Part shown: piece after piece, positions 44,864 to 55,319 of the stretch
How positions within the stretch are numbered: the stretch's first letter is position 1
Layout: every line of letters starts with the position of its first letter
Origin: Dastarcus helophoroides
Lineage: Eukaryota; Arthropoda; Insecta; Coleoptera; Bothrideridae
DNA: 64,000 nucleotides
Assembly: GCA_028583605.1 (NCBI GenBank)
Contig: CM053330.1
Location: forward strand, 26,181,233 to 26,245,232
Direction of reading: 5' to 3'
The notes under the pieces: generated by a model
Seen by the model: only the letters and a program-made list of their open reading frames with translations
The model's database searches: none
Told to the model about the DNA's origin: nothing
Position numbers and translations under genes: made by a program

Positions 44864-46520
44864 TGAGGACACTTTAAAAAATTGAAACTCGCAAGTATTT
44901 CGAATCAAACTTGGCTCTTCATCTTAAATTTTGTTGAGTTCTGAAAGAAAATTAAATAAAGAGATTCATTCCAAAATTTCAGGTATTCTCAAAAAGACTC
45001 ATATTCTTCTGAAGGTAGTTCACCAGCAGTAATCGAAGTAAAAAGTTTTTAGAACGTTATATTTTCGCTGCATGTAGCGAGACGTGAGATCCAAGCTGCC
45101 ACCGCTGCTAAACATTTGGCATAGACTATACGGTCGTGTGCATTACTGCACATCTCCAAACTACTTTGCTAACAGCATTCTACCACCAAATAAGTAACAA
45201 GCAGAAGGTTTACTCTCGCCTTATCTCTTTGTGGACGATGCCGACAGCCTGTAACCTCGAATTGTTAAAAACAGCTTTCTATATAGGCGTACCGCACATT
45301 GTTTCAATTATTGTGTTTTGATAATATTTGAGTAGGAATCACTTACAAAAATTAAATGCTACACTAACATTGGTAGAACGAAATATTCACTTCAATTCTA
45401 AAGAAAAGGGTCCAAGAGTTGGATATGTAACCAGACTCGATTCTTTTAAAATCTCGGACCTTGCCATCTCCACTGCACTGACACTTTCAACATAGATTTT
45501 CAACGTAGACGGGCTTGAAGATCACGGGACTCAAACGGTCACGTGATGAGAGCCTTCTGGTTGTTATTTATTTTGTGATTGTACTACGTATATGCGGCAC
45601 AATGCTCGCACAAAGCGGTGTGAATCTTCGCAACCCGACTCGATTAGTAAAGCTGCTATGTTGTCATAATTTTAAGATGTTTCCAAAACCTGCGAAATGA
45701 AGTAACGAAATTCCATAAGATGTATAATTTCGGATTAGGATTACGCACAATATCACTCTACAAAATATTTTCCTTTTTTATCAAAATATATGGAAAGGTT
45801 TGGGTGCAATACATTAAAATCTCTTTAGAAACACTCTTTCGCATATACTACTCTATAACGTACATGTTAAAAATCGTAACACTGTTAGTAACATCTAATA
45901 AAAATTTAAAGAGCAGCAATTGACCGGTGAACTACCTTAAAGAAATTAACTCTTGAATCGAAAATGCAAATATTTTCACAATCCAAAACCTTGATTATTT
46001 TCAAACACGAGTAGAACTCAATATGTTCTCAGAGAAATTTAACTCTTTATTCTAAAGCCTTGAGAATTCCTAAAAAAATTGAGCGTCATAATATATCCTT
46101 CGAAATAAACTTAGTTCTTGATCTTAAAATTTTGACAGTACTTAAAAAGAATTAAATATACACAGATGACCTTTGATTCAAAATTCTCAAAGAGACTTGA
46201 AACTAATTTGTCTTCATTAAACTTGGCTATTGAGTCTGAAATGCAAGGATTTTTAGGAACTTGAACTTCACATATCTTCCTAAACAAGTATATAAATCCA
46301 GATCATAATATTGTTATGGTCTTTAAAGAGCACTGAAGCTGAAATGTCTTCTTAAGGGAAGTTGACTGGATACAATATGCTCTTATTCATGACCCTCAAA
46401 GAAACTTAACTATTCATGCTAAAATGCTAAAAATTCTTATGAAATTAAGGCTCATGTATCCTTCTAAATAAACTTAGTTGACCCTAAATTCTTGAGACTT
46501 TCTAAAAAGAATTTCCGAGG
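44864..46520. repeat. Satellite C, continued, with unrelated middle
   Basis: Units are readable at 44864-45010 and again from about 45940 to 46520 (for example AAACTTAGTTCTTGATCTTAAAA near 46106). The middle, about 45010-45940, is not clearly satellite; it has no gene that I can support, and short frames there (61-67 codons) lack domains. Confidence 0.5.
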
Positions 46521-48835
46521 TATCACTGAAACAATGTAGTGGGCGCAATAAAATTTCTGAGCAGAACCTCGAAGAGTTGCGGCATTAACGCGATGTATCA
46601 ATTCTGTGGCTACTACCTCATATCATCGTTTTAAAGAATCATAAACTTAGGTTTGTTTATTGCTGTAAAATTGCCAGATGGTTTGTGATTACTTGCCTCT
46701 AGTCATTAAGAGCGAGCATAAAAATAATTATTAGGGGGGTTCACAGTAATATGCTCTTTACTGCCGAAGTCGTTACTTAAGGCGAATGTCTCAATTTTCA
46801 GCCTTTTCCCGTAAGATGAAGTATTAAATATATTACGATTTACCGGAATATGACACCTACACAGTTATTTGTTAATTAAAATCGCTAACAGTACCCGCAT
46901 TTAATTAACAATTTCACGGTAGAAATTTGCAATTATACCTCGCGATATTTTCGCTAAATAAGTCTTCTGGATAAAATGAGTAATAACATTAATGATATAT
47001 TGGTGGTGTCAGCGTTCGCGCGCCTAAGGGACTTTCAATCTTTGTTAACAATCGTACACAACTGCTTCAAGAAAAAATCGAAACCATTTTAAAATTTCCC
47101 ACCAATACATTTTTAAATTAACACGAAAGGTAGTCACGCAAAACAGGACAGTCACTTCAGTTAGAATTCAGGGGAAATGCACTGCACACAATCACTTTAG
47201 AAAACAATTGAAATTAAACAAACATCTACGTAAGCTTTTGGTTTCCGTTTCTTGAACTTAAACCTGGTTAGCAAACGAGATTTTTAAAACTTTTTCTTAT
47301 ATCTAATTTTTATTAAAAGTTGTAGATTGGCTTTTCTGTAAATGAATTTTTTGTTGTTTTTATATAACATGCAATGTAACATTACCTAAATAAAAAAATT
47401 AATGTAATGTTACAGTGAAAGTACACATTACAGTTAAAAAGTCCATTCACTAATTAATGTATAATTTTACGTGCATTTATAGAGAAGTATCAATTGAATG
47501 AAAAAAGGCAAACTTTATCTAGCCAAAGTATACAATAACTAGATTGTATTCATCAACAATTAGCCCCGAGCTCAAGCTTAGTAATGACAGCCAGATTTAA
47601 ATTTAATATCAATCTCAAAATGTTAAAATTGATATTATTTATATTTAAACAAAAAAAGTCTAACTTTCTTGGAGGTTGTCGTTTAGGGTACTAGGCTGGC
47701 GGCATGCTGTGGATTTACTTAGCAATGTTTATTTTCAGAAATTTAATCGCCTGCTTCAAAATTTTACTTTCTTTTAATCTAATCTAGGTGCAGAAAACAA
47801 ATAGCTCATTTATTCTTATTAAATCTGTCGCTTCCTTACCTAATTATGGTATACTTTAGCTAAACATAGTTTCCATCTTTTTATTCAAGTGATACTCATC
47901 AAAACATGTACATAGAATTGTACATTAATAGGTGAAAGTACACTTTAATTTAAATTAATACTTTAACTGTAGCATATACATGTAATATATATATTGTATT
48001 CAACTGAAAATTAATTATTATTAGTTACATGCCACTAACACTGTTTAGAAGATATAGGCAGAATGACTGCAAGGATTTATCATAGTCGAAGGAGACGAAT
48101 CACACACGACTAAGGGACCACTACATTCAGTTGGAAGCATTCAAGGTACCGTGAGCTTTGCCTTATAAATCCCTAGTTCAAATTTGCCTTAAAGGCCAAA
48201 AGATCATTTCTAAGTTCCTTTACGCTTTGGAAAACTCCAGACTTTAGAATCAAAAACCAGTGAGATTCTAAAATCAAATAAGTATATCTAGGATTTAACC
48301 GATGGTCGATGGACCGCTGACAGTCCGTGATATTACACCAGAAAAGGTTCTTGGGGTATCAATATGTTCAATCTATTCTAACGCAAGTGGTGGTTCAATA
48401 TACTCAAATATTTGGTCAAATGGTCCCTCATTATATACAAAAAGCATAACCACTGATTTAAGAGAAGAGATGTCATTTAACCCTTTGAAGCGGATATTTG
48501 AATCCAAAACCAAGATTCTTAAGAAGATATATCTGCTTTCAACCCCCTTCAAAAACATTGACATGCTATGATCAAAAGCGAAATTATTTTGGGAAAATTG
48601 GAAAGGGCAGCTTCCCCAAAAAATTGTAATTTTTGGATCAAGAACCAAGTTTTTAAAAATACAATAATTCTGCTCTTGGTACTGAAACCTCGAGTGACTT
48701 CGAATTCGATGTTTTAAGAGTATGAATGATGTTTTTTAAGGAAAACCTATGACCTTCAGCTGTTGTCTTTTGATACTACTAGAATGTTTCCGACAAAAAG
48801 TTCTTTAATATTCACATTGACTTCTTCTTCTAAAT
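46521..48835. other. Mostly single-copy DNA
   Basis: AT-rich with no coding trace. A small stem (ATGTAATGTTACA-type words near 47370-47415) is the only local structure noticed. Around 48180-48680 the text again vaguely resembles satellite C phrases, but I cannot establish a period. Frames of 89 and 91 codons on opposite strands at 48302-48648 overlap and are not recognisable. Confidence 0.4.
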
Positions 48836-49118
48836 TTGACCGATTCTCTCGAAACACTAGAGCACAGATGGATGGTTGGTGGTTTATCTCTTTTCTACAA
48901 GTACTACCATGCAAAATGCTCGCTGGAACTAATAGGATTGATCTCCCCAAGGGCTAGATTTTTTAGGAATTTTTAGGGAATTTTCCCCAAGAATTACAAT
49001 CTATCCTTGTTTAAGAAGGCGGTTCATCGCCATCCATCTTTGTGCATCCTACTCGTAGTGCTTTGAAGGCATAATGGGGTTGCCCCTTGCGAGTGGATTA
49101 AACTTAAAAAAAACTACT
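48836..49118 (+). mobile_element. LINE 3' fragment with internal deletion
   Basis: It matches the C-terminal RT region of the copy at 61318-61700 (CGAAACACTAGAGCACAG, GGAACTAATAGGATTGATC). About 115 bases are missing between GGGCTAGATT and GGGAATTTTCC relative to that copy. The 3' end GCGAGTGGATTAAACTTAAA is the family terminus. The 5' truncation is near 48836. Confidence 0.85.
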
Positions 49119-50184
49119 TTGGGAGTTACCAATTAAAAAAATTCTCCTCAAATTAACTCGTGTTCTAACATTTCTTCCCTTCGTATTCTTTGGATGCTTC
49201 CATCAGTAACTGATCATTTGCATGTATTCCTCGAGTAAAAGTGTTTAGGTGAGAAAATTAAAAAGTCAGAGAGTCGAGTTTATTTCTTCGGTAACAACAT
49301 TGCAGTGCAATAAAAGCAGCCATCGTTGCGTGTTCATAAAACCATGGGCATACAATTACTTTTACATGGCAATCTTGTTATTTTAGAGCCCGTTGGCCTC
49401 ATTGATTAGATTTGCATACTGCAATGGTCCCATCTAGCACTTAATTTAATAATTTTATCGGCATCAAAGAAAATGTAAATTCCATTCCAGTCAGCGGGAA
49501 ATCGAGTAGAGGCGTCACTATCGAAAGAGACCCTCGTCATACATTTCTGACATTTATTTCGTTTCCACGGTAGGCAGCACGGTGCGCCTGCATACTAAAA
49601 TTCCGAGTTACCGTGGCATTTTTAATTGCCGGTCTTGGTTTGATTTCGATTCTGACATGTGTCATGTTTGTTGGATGCGTTACGTAAACCCTCCCGGCTT
49701 CGTTGTTTCTGTTTGTTGCTTTTGAGGATAGCTGCGGCTCAGATTACGAAACGATAAGTCGCATTTAAATTTAGTACCGACACGCCCAACCATCCTTAAT
49801 CTTAAGTCAATCTGGGTGAATTAATGAAACAGTTTAATCGCGATTACTTGAATAAGTTTCGGACACGTATACGCAACAAACACCAAAACCGATACACGCA
49901 GTCACTTATAATTTAAATTTTCGAGAAGAGCAGAAAGTGCCGTCAAAATATAGGGAAGATATATCATTAAAAAGAACTTGGTCTTGTGGGAGAAGTTGGT
50001 GAAAAAGGTGGGATCACATTCCAAGTGGTTTTGAAACAACTCATAATGCACAGTGTGTTTCACTAGCATTGGTCCATTAAAAGAAAAAGGCAACCTTTTC
50101 ATTTTTTGCAACGTTTTTAAACTACCTAAGCTCTACAGTTTAAAAAGAAGCTTCATAATCATTGGAAAAACCCTTTTTTTAATC
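49119..50184. other. Single-copy region
   Basis: A GC-richer block at about 49330-49800 has no repeat partner in the window and no coding trace. Possible conserved noncoding DNA. The remainder is AT-rich. Confidence 0.4.
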
Positions 50185-50196
50185 AGATGAAATGAT

Positions 50197-50510
50197 ACAG
50201 GATATACTTCTTCCGGGATTGGATCGTGTCAAAGAATTACTAAAAGTGTTCGACGTTTCGCCCACCATCGTAGGGGGCTTCTTTAGGAACAAAGAAAAGA
50301 AACAATAAATGAAAAGAGAAATATAAGAGAATATAATAAAATGAAAGAATAAAAAGGCCAATTTCTTATATTTCTCTTTGTTTCAGAAGAAGCCCTCTAC
50401 AATGATGGGGGAAACGTCGAACACTTTTAGTGGTTCTTTGACATGGTCCAATCCCGGAAGAAGTATATCCTGTACTGACTCTGGCCGTGGAAGCCTTCGT
50501 TATCATATTT
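50197..50510. mobile_element. Foldback, Penelope-like candidate with 12-bp target duplication
   Basis: Two inverted copies of the same sequence (50196-50327 and 50364-50473) flank a short centre; each has ACAGGATATACTTCTTCC, GGATTGGA, GTGTCAAAGAA and the inverted CGAAACGTCGAACAC. The right copy extends further (ACTGACTCTGGCCGTGGAAG). The 12 bases AGATGAAATGAT occur on both sides (50185-50196 and 50511-50522). A long, uncommon target duplication and an inverted partial copy fit target-primed retrotransposition, as in Penelope-like elements, better than a cut-and-paste MITE. A third, single copy is at 19925. Confidence 0.65.
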
Positions 50511-50603
50511 AGATGAAATGATGTTTATATGAAGCAAAAATGAGAAGATTTTTGGGTTATGGTTTGTACTTTATCACATTTTAAGTTGCAATGAGGCTCG
50601 AGG

Positions 50604-50920
50604 TTTTTTTTTAAGATTAATCCACTCGCAAAGGGGAAACTCATTATGCCTTCAAACCACTGCGAGTAGGATGCGGAAACAAGGATAGATGGCGATGAAC
50701 CGCCTTCTTAAACAAGGATAGTTGTAATTTTTGGGGAAAATTCCTTTCGGTAATAAGTTCTTGAAAGTTCTATAGAAAAAAGATTCTACGTAGACAAAAG
50801 TCCTCACTGTTTCAAGCTGGACCGCACAGAAATTTGCTGTCTCCGACTGTCTTGTATGCCTCAAGAATCTTGCCCTTAGGGGGATCAATCCTATTAGTTC
50901 CTGCAAGCATCTTTCATAAT
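50604..50920 (-). mobile_element. LINE 3' fragment
   Basis: On minus, the reading frame gives QELIGLIPLRARFLRHTRQS, AVQLETVRTFVY and FYRTFKNLLP, the same C-terminal region as the copy at 61.4 kb. The 3' end TTTGCGAGTGGATTAATCTT is followed by a poly(A) run. The frame stays open for 84 codons, so this piece is relatively young, but it is only the last part of ORF2. Confidence 0.9.
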
Positions 50921-50984
50921 AGTACCTATAGAAAAGAGATTAACTAATTAACTATCTTACAAAAAAGAGCTGAGTAGCTTGATG

Positions 50985-52110
50985 GACTTACAAAAAAAAG
51001 TTGATTTTGATGATAAAAGGTTGAGGAAGAAATATCGCGTCTTCAATTCCAGTGTTTATTACTAGCATGACCAAGGAGATTTCCCGTCTTCCGATAAATT
51101 ATCTAATAAAGATTCATCATCTATGAGGAATCTTCATTTGAAGGTGATGAAACTTCTTCATCTTCCAACGAACAGTAATCATTCTCCAATGTAAATTAAT
51201 CGTTTTTGCGTACATTTTGCAGTGAAGATTCTTTTTTTCTAATTCAAGACTGATCATCTTTTAATAAATACTTATTTTTTTACCTTCCGGTAAAAATTAG
51301 CCATTTTCAAGTGATAAACGTTAAACAAAGTTTCACCATATTTCTATAAATCTTCACTGGAAGAACTCGAATGAAAATAATGAATTTTCTATTGCAAGAT
51401 TTATGAAAAGATGATTAATTTATATTGGAATATGATGAAGCCCTATTGGAAGATAACTAAATGAGGATTTTCATTAAAATTGCAGCTTCATCAGTTTCTC
51501 GTGACGATTCATCAGCTTTGAATATAGATTTAACATCTTGTGATGAAGATTCATCATTTACTAATGAAAAGTTAACACTTTGCATTGGAAGATGGTGAGT
51601 TTGTTATTTACTGATGAAGATTTTGTCTCTTTCGTTGTAGATTAAACATCTAACCTTAAGGTTTTCCAAATTCATTATTTTCCATTTGACATTAATTTTA
51701 TTTAAGATTTCTCATCTTCCAAAGAAAACTCATAATTTTTTGATAAAAATAATTTTATTGTAAAACTTTTATCCTTTATTAGAAGATCGTGACTTTATTA
51801 ATATTTCTACTAGAGATGCATTAGTTTCTCGGGAAAAAAAGTTTTACCTTCCATTAAAGACTTTTCAGTTTGTGATGCAAACTTTAAGATATCAATAAGA
51901 ATTCATTATTTGGTCACAAATTAAATTTCTAAGAAAGCATTATCATCTTCAAAATACCCCTCTTCTTCTAATGAAGCTTCATCGTTTTCCTATCAAAATT
52001 CTTTAAGGTCCAATGAGGATTCGTGCTCTTTCAAAAAATGTTCAAATATATATTTATAATCTTTATTGATGATTGATGAGCCCTATTTGGTATACATGTT
52101 CTGATCCAAA
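50985..52110. repeat. Repeat D, GATGAAG/CTTCATC-rich degenerate array
   Basis: Words such as GATGAAGATTCATCATTT, TTCATCATCTTCCA and ATTGGAAGATGATGA recur every 20-40 bases. Both GATGAA and TTCATC forms occur, so units are partly palindromic. It resumes at 53170 after the RTE-like insertion, and again at 62.7-63.6 kb. No coding trace. Confidence 0.65.
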
Positions 52111-52114
52111 GAGC

Positions 52115-53165
52115 ACGGCATATACATTGTGTCATCTACTCGTGCTTTATTAATATCGGAAAAGCGTTGGATAAAGTTCGACATCAAAAACGCTTATAGA
52201 ATATGGTATTGATGATTAGGAACTTGTATGCAGATCACCGACAGTCCGCACCTCCAACAGGAGATGTCCGCGGAGTTCCAAGTAAACACAGGCGTCCAGA
52301 AAGGTTGTATACTCTCACCACTGCTTTTCAACGTATATCCTGAAAAACTATTTAGCCCTGCACGATACCACCGACAGTTGTCCATCAACGGTGAAGTCAT
52401 TAACAAGTTAAGATACACGGACTACTAGCGGATAGTGCGGAAGGACTACAAAGGCTAATAGATCGAGTGACAGAGGTTAGTAATGATTACGGAATGAAAC
52501 CTAACGCCAAGAAAACGAAAATCCTCATAGTTAGAAAAACAATATTCCAAGAACACTATTCAATGCTGACGGTATTACAAGAAGCAAGTAAAATCATACT
52601 TAGGTTGTAACCTTAACAAAGATTGGTATCACTCGCAAGAAATTTAAAACCCGAATAGAAAAAGCCAGAAGCATTTTTAACCGAATGAGAAAGATTTTGT
52701 GTAATTTGAGCCTTAACATACATCTTAGAGTCGGTGTTCCTCGCTGCTATATTTTCTCCATACGGCTATATGGCGCAGAAGCATGGACTCTGACTGACGC
52801 CTCGTGCAGGCTACTGCAGGCATTTGTGGTGTTACCCCCGCATGCTCCCAATATTCTGGATCCACCACATTACTTACAACACTGCGAAGAAACAGATAAA
52901 AAAGGGCTAGAAATTCTAACATCAGTAAAGATCAAGAAAACGGCATATTCTGGGTATGTTATGAGGAACGAAAAATATCGTATCCTCCAGTTACTAGTAC
53001 AAGATAAGATTGAAGACAAAAGGATTCTTAATCACAGAAGAACATCATGGTTGAAAAATCTCAGACAGAGGACAGGATTGTCATCTGCGGCATTATTTAG
53101 ATCAGCAGTTAATAAGGTTATTTGGACAAATGTGATCGCTAACATCCACGAAGGATAAGCACCAA
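52115..53165 (+). pseudogene. RTE-like LINE reverse transcriptase pseudogene
   Basis: Plus-strand pieces in order: CFINIGKALDKVRHQKR-like palm motif A (about 52135-52185, catalytic Asp replaced by Asn), MIRNLYAD, GVQKGCILSPLLFNVY (52288-52335), LRYTDY in place of YADD (52405-52422), GLQRLIDRVTEVSNDYGM (52443-52500) with AKKTKILIV, then LRVGVPRCYIFSIRLYGAEA and WTLTDAS (52727-52800), a run ending in SWLKNLRQRTGLSSAALFRS (53045-53105). This layout is that of RTE-like arthropod LINEs. Loss of catalytic residues, frameshifts and a 5' truncation show that it is dead. The 157-codon open part is the C-terminal region only. The sequence just after the stop, AGAAGAAGATGATTAATGAT, resembles the short-repeat tails of such elements. 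Confidence 0.8.
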
Positions 53166-53169
53166 TAGA

Positions 53170-53560
53170 AGAAGATGATTAATGATGAATTTACAATCTG
53201 TTAAAATTCACTATATTTGAATGAAGTTTCATTATCTTGCCAATGCAGGACCTTCAAAGAAATATCCAACTTCAAATAAAGCTCCATCATTTTCCGATAA
53301 AGATTCCTCACAATCGAATGAAGATTTATTTTCTTTCGATAAATTTTAAGATGAAGATGCATGAATTTTCAATGAATTTTTATTAGAAAATAATGGATTT
53401 ATGATCTTTTAATGAAGATTCAATATGCTCAAATAGATCTTTCATCTTTCTAATCATTCATTCAATCTTCAAAGCATATTCATTACTTTTCGATGAAGAT
53501 TTCTCATCTTCGAATAAAAATTTCTTTCTTACGAAAAAAGCCAAACGTCCAAACAGAATG
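53170..53560. repeat. Repeat D, continued
   Basis: GATGAAGATTT and TTCATCTTTC words resume directly after the RTE-like element, so that element sits in the array. Confidence 0.6.
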
Positions 53561-53628
53561 ATGAATTTCTACTATACAGTAGATAGTTTAGGAGAAAACA
53601 TTGAAGAAAAAAAGCTTTCGTAACAAAA

Positions 53629-53795
53629 AGTCGAAGAGTAAAGAGTGAAAATAAAGAGCAAAGGATGAACAGTGAGGAGCGGGGAGTGAAGAGTGAAGAG
53701 TCAAAACTGAAGAGTGAAGAGTGAAGAGTGAAGAGAGAAGCGTGAAGAGTAAAGAGTAAATAGTGAAGAGTCAAAGGAAGGGTGAAGAGTGAATT
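53629..53795 (+). repeat. 7-bp minisatellite (AGTGAAG)n
   Basis: About 20 heptamer units of AGTGAAG with variants (AGTAAAG, AGTCAAA, AGGAGCG) run without long breaks. An antisense frame reads as a repeated LFTLHSS peptide; it is an artefact of the repeat. Confidence 0.9.
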
Positions 53796-53799
53796 CATA

Positions 53800-55315
53800 G
53801 CATAGCTGAACTAGCCAAAGCTAAATAACTGAGCCAAAAATGTTCAGGCTGGATTAAAATAATCCTTCATTCTTCCTAGTGAAAGGTCAACTCTTCGATA
53901 GCCATCTCATTTAATAACGATCCTAAAAAATGCTAAATTTTCTTCGTTAACTCTGTAATCAGAGGTAATTCACCGTGCGTTAAAAAACGCATTCCACATC
54001 TAACATAAATAAATTATTCGCCATGTTTAAGCTTGGTGAGCGAGGTGCGGTCGGGCAGATTGAGGTAAACTCGCAATAACTCCGCGAATATTTAAAATTT
54101 TGATTGCGTTTTACATCCAACGTGAGTTTAGCTTGGAAAAAAACCACCTCGATTACAGGCCTCTCGCCGGGCGCTATAATATATGTGCAGCCATGTATAA
54201 TATTTAAAAATAAATAATCTTGATTAGCTGTGGTAGTTTTCCTGATTAAATGTTCGCAATAAGGCGACCACAACAACGCCATAATCGTGTACAAGACCGA
54301 TGAAACGATTACCAGGCCGGGGCTATCGCTTCGCCAACGGGATTAATTTAAAGAAATCGGACTTGGGTAATTGTGACTGACGTGCCATTTATTCGCTTTG
54401 GTATTTTTCAAGTGTGCAATCGCGGCCGAGAAGCTGGGCTAATTTTTCCATGTACTGAAATCAACGCCAATTAATGTGATATCATCAGCTAACTCGAGTC
54501 TCGCATATGAGGAGGACGCCAAGCATGAGATCGGATTCGCGTTCGCTAAAACCAGTTTGTTAAAACACAATGATTTTTACGTGGCTTCAGCGGATGAGAA
54601 AATCACTTGCATTTTATTATAAACCTAATAATTGAGTAGTGTAAAAAACAATTACAAAGACGTGAGAAATATAGAATGTTAAAGTTCAATCAATTCAAGG
54701 TGGGAAAGTAAAACTTGTCCTATCGGCATTTTGCAAGCTTAAGGTAATATTGATATCTAAAACCATCACTGTTTTTACACAAAATATGATTGCGTTTGTT
54801 AGTTGATAGAGTAATTTTTAATATATGTGCAACTCGAACAACTTCTATCTAATAATATTAATAATTATTTTATTAAATTATTTACTGCAAAATTGATTTA
54901 TTTTCTATTGTCAACTTCATTTTACAAGTCGGAAAACTATTGAATTGACGTAAAAATTATAAAACTGTAATACTCATTGACGTACATTTAAATTTTAAAG
55001 GTTAAATTCTGGTTTTTGATAATCATTGCCAGGAAATATTGATTGCTAATGACAAGATGTATCTTAACTGTCTAATGATTTAAAAAAAGAGTTGGGGAGT
55101 AACTGACTGAAACTTACCTCTGTTTACTTAATACAGCAAAAGAAAAAGAAAACCAAATCCTGGCTCAACAAGATTTGTCCTAGGAATACATCTAATGCGC
55201 ATTCTCATCTCAATTACTCTTGCTGTTTAGCAACTGAAGAAACTCCGGCGCATTCACCAAAATCTCGTTCAATTTATTTATCTTCTGTCTTCATTATAAG
55301 TGCATTTCAATGCAA
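53800..55315. other. Single-copy region
   Basis: The GC-richer block at about 53970-54590 has no repeat partner in the window. A 104-codon minus-strand frame at 53980-54294 spans part of it but has no domain I recognise and no clear start context. The rest is AT-rich. Possible conserved noncoding DNA. Confidence 0.4.
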
Positions 55316-55319
55316 ACTT

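Noticed and set aside
52685..53158. 157-codon open frame as a possible intact gene
   Set aside because: It is the C-terminal region of an RTE-like LINE; the upstream RT is broken and catalytic residues are lost.
53529..53798. Repetitive LFTLHSS protein
   Set aside because: Antisense reading of the AGTGAAG minisatellite.
53980..54294. 104-codon minus-strand frame as a host exon
   Set aside because: No domain, no convincing start or splice sites; left as single-copy DNA.
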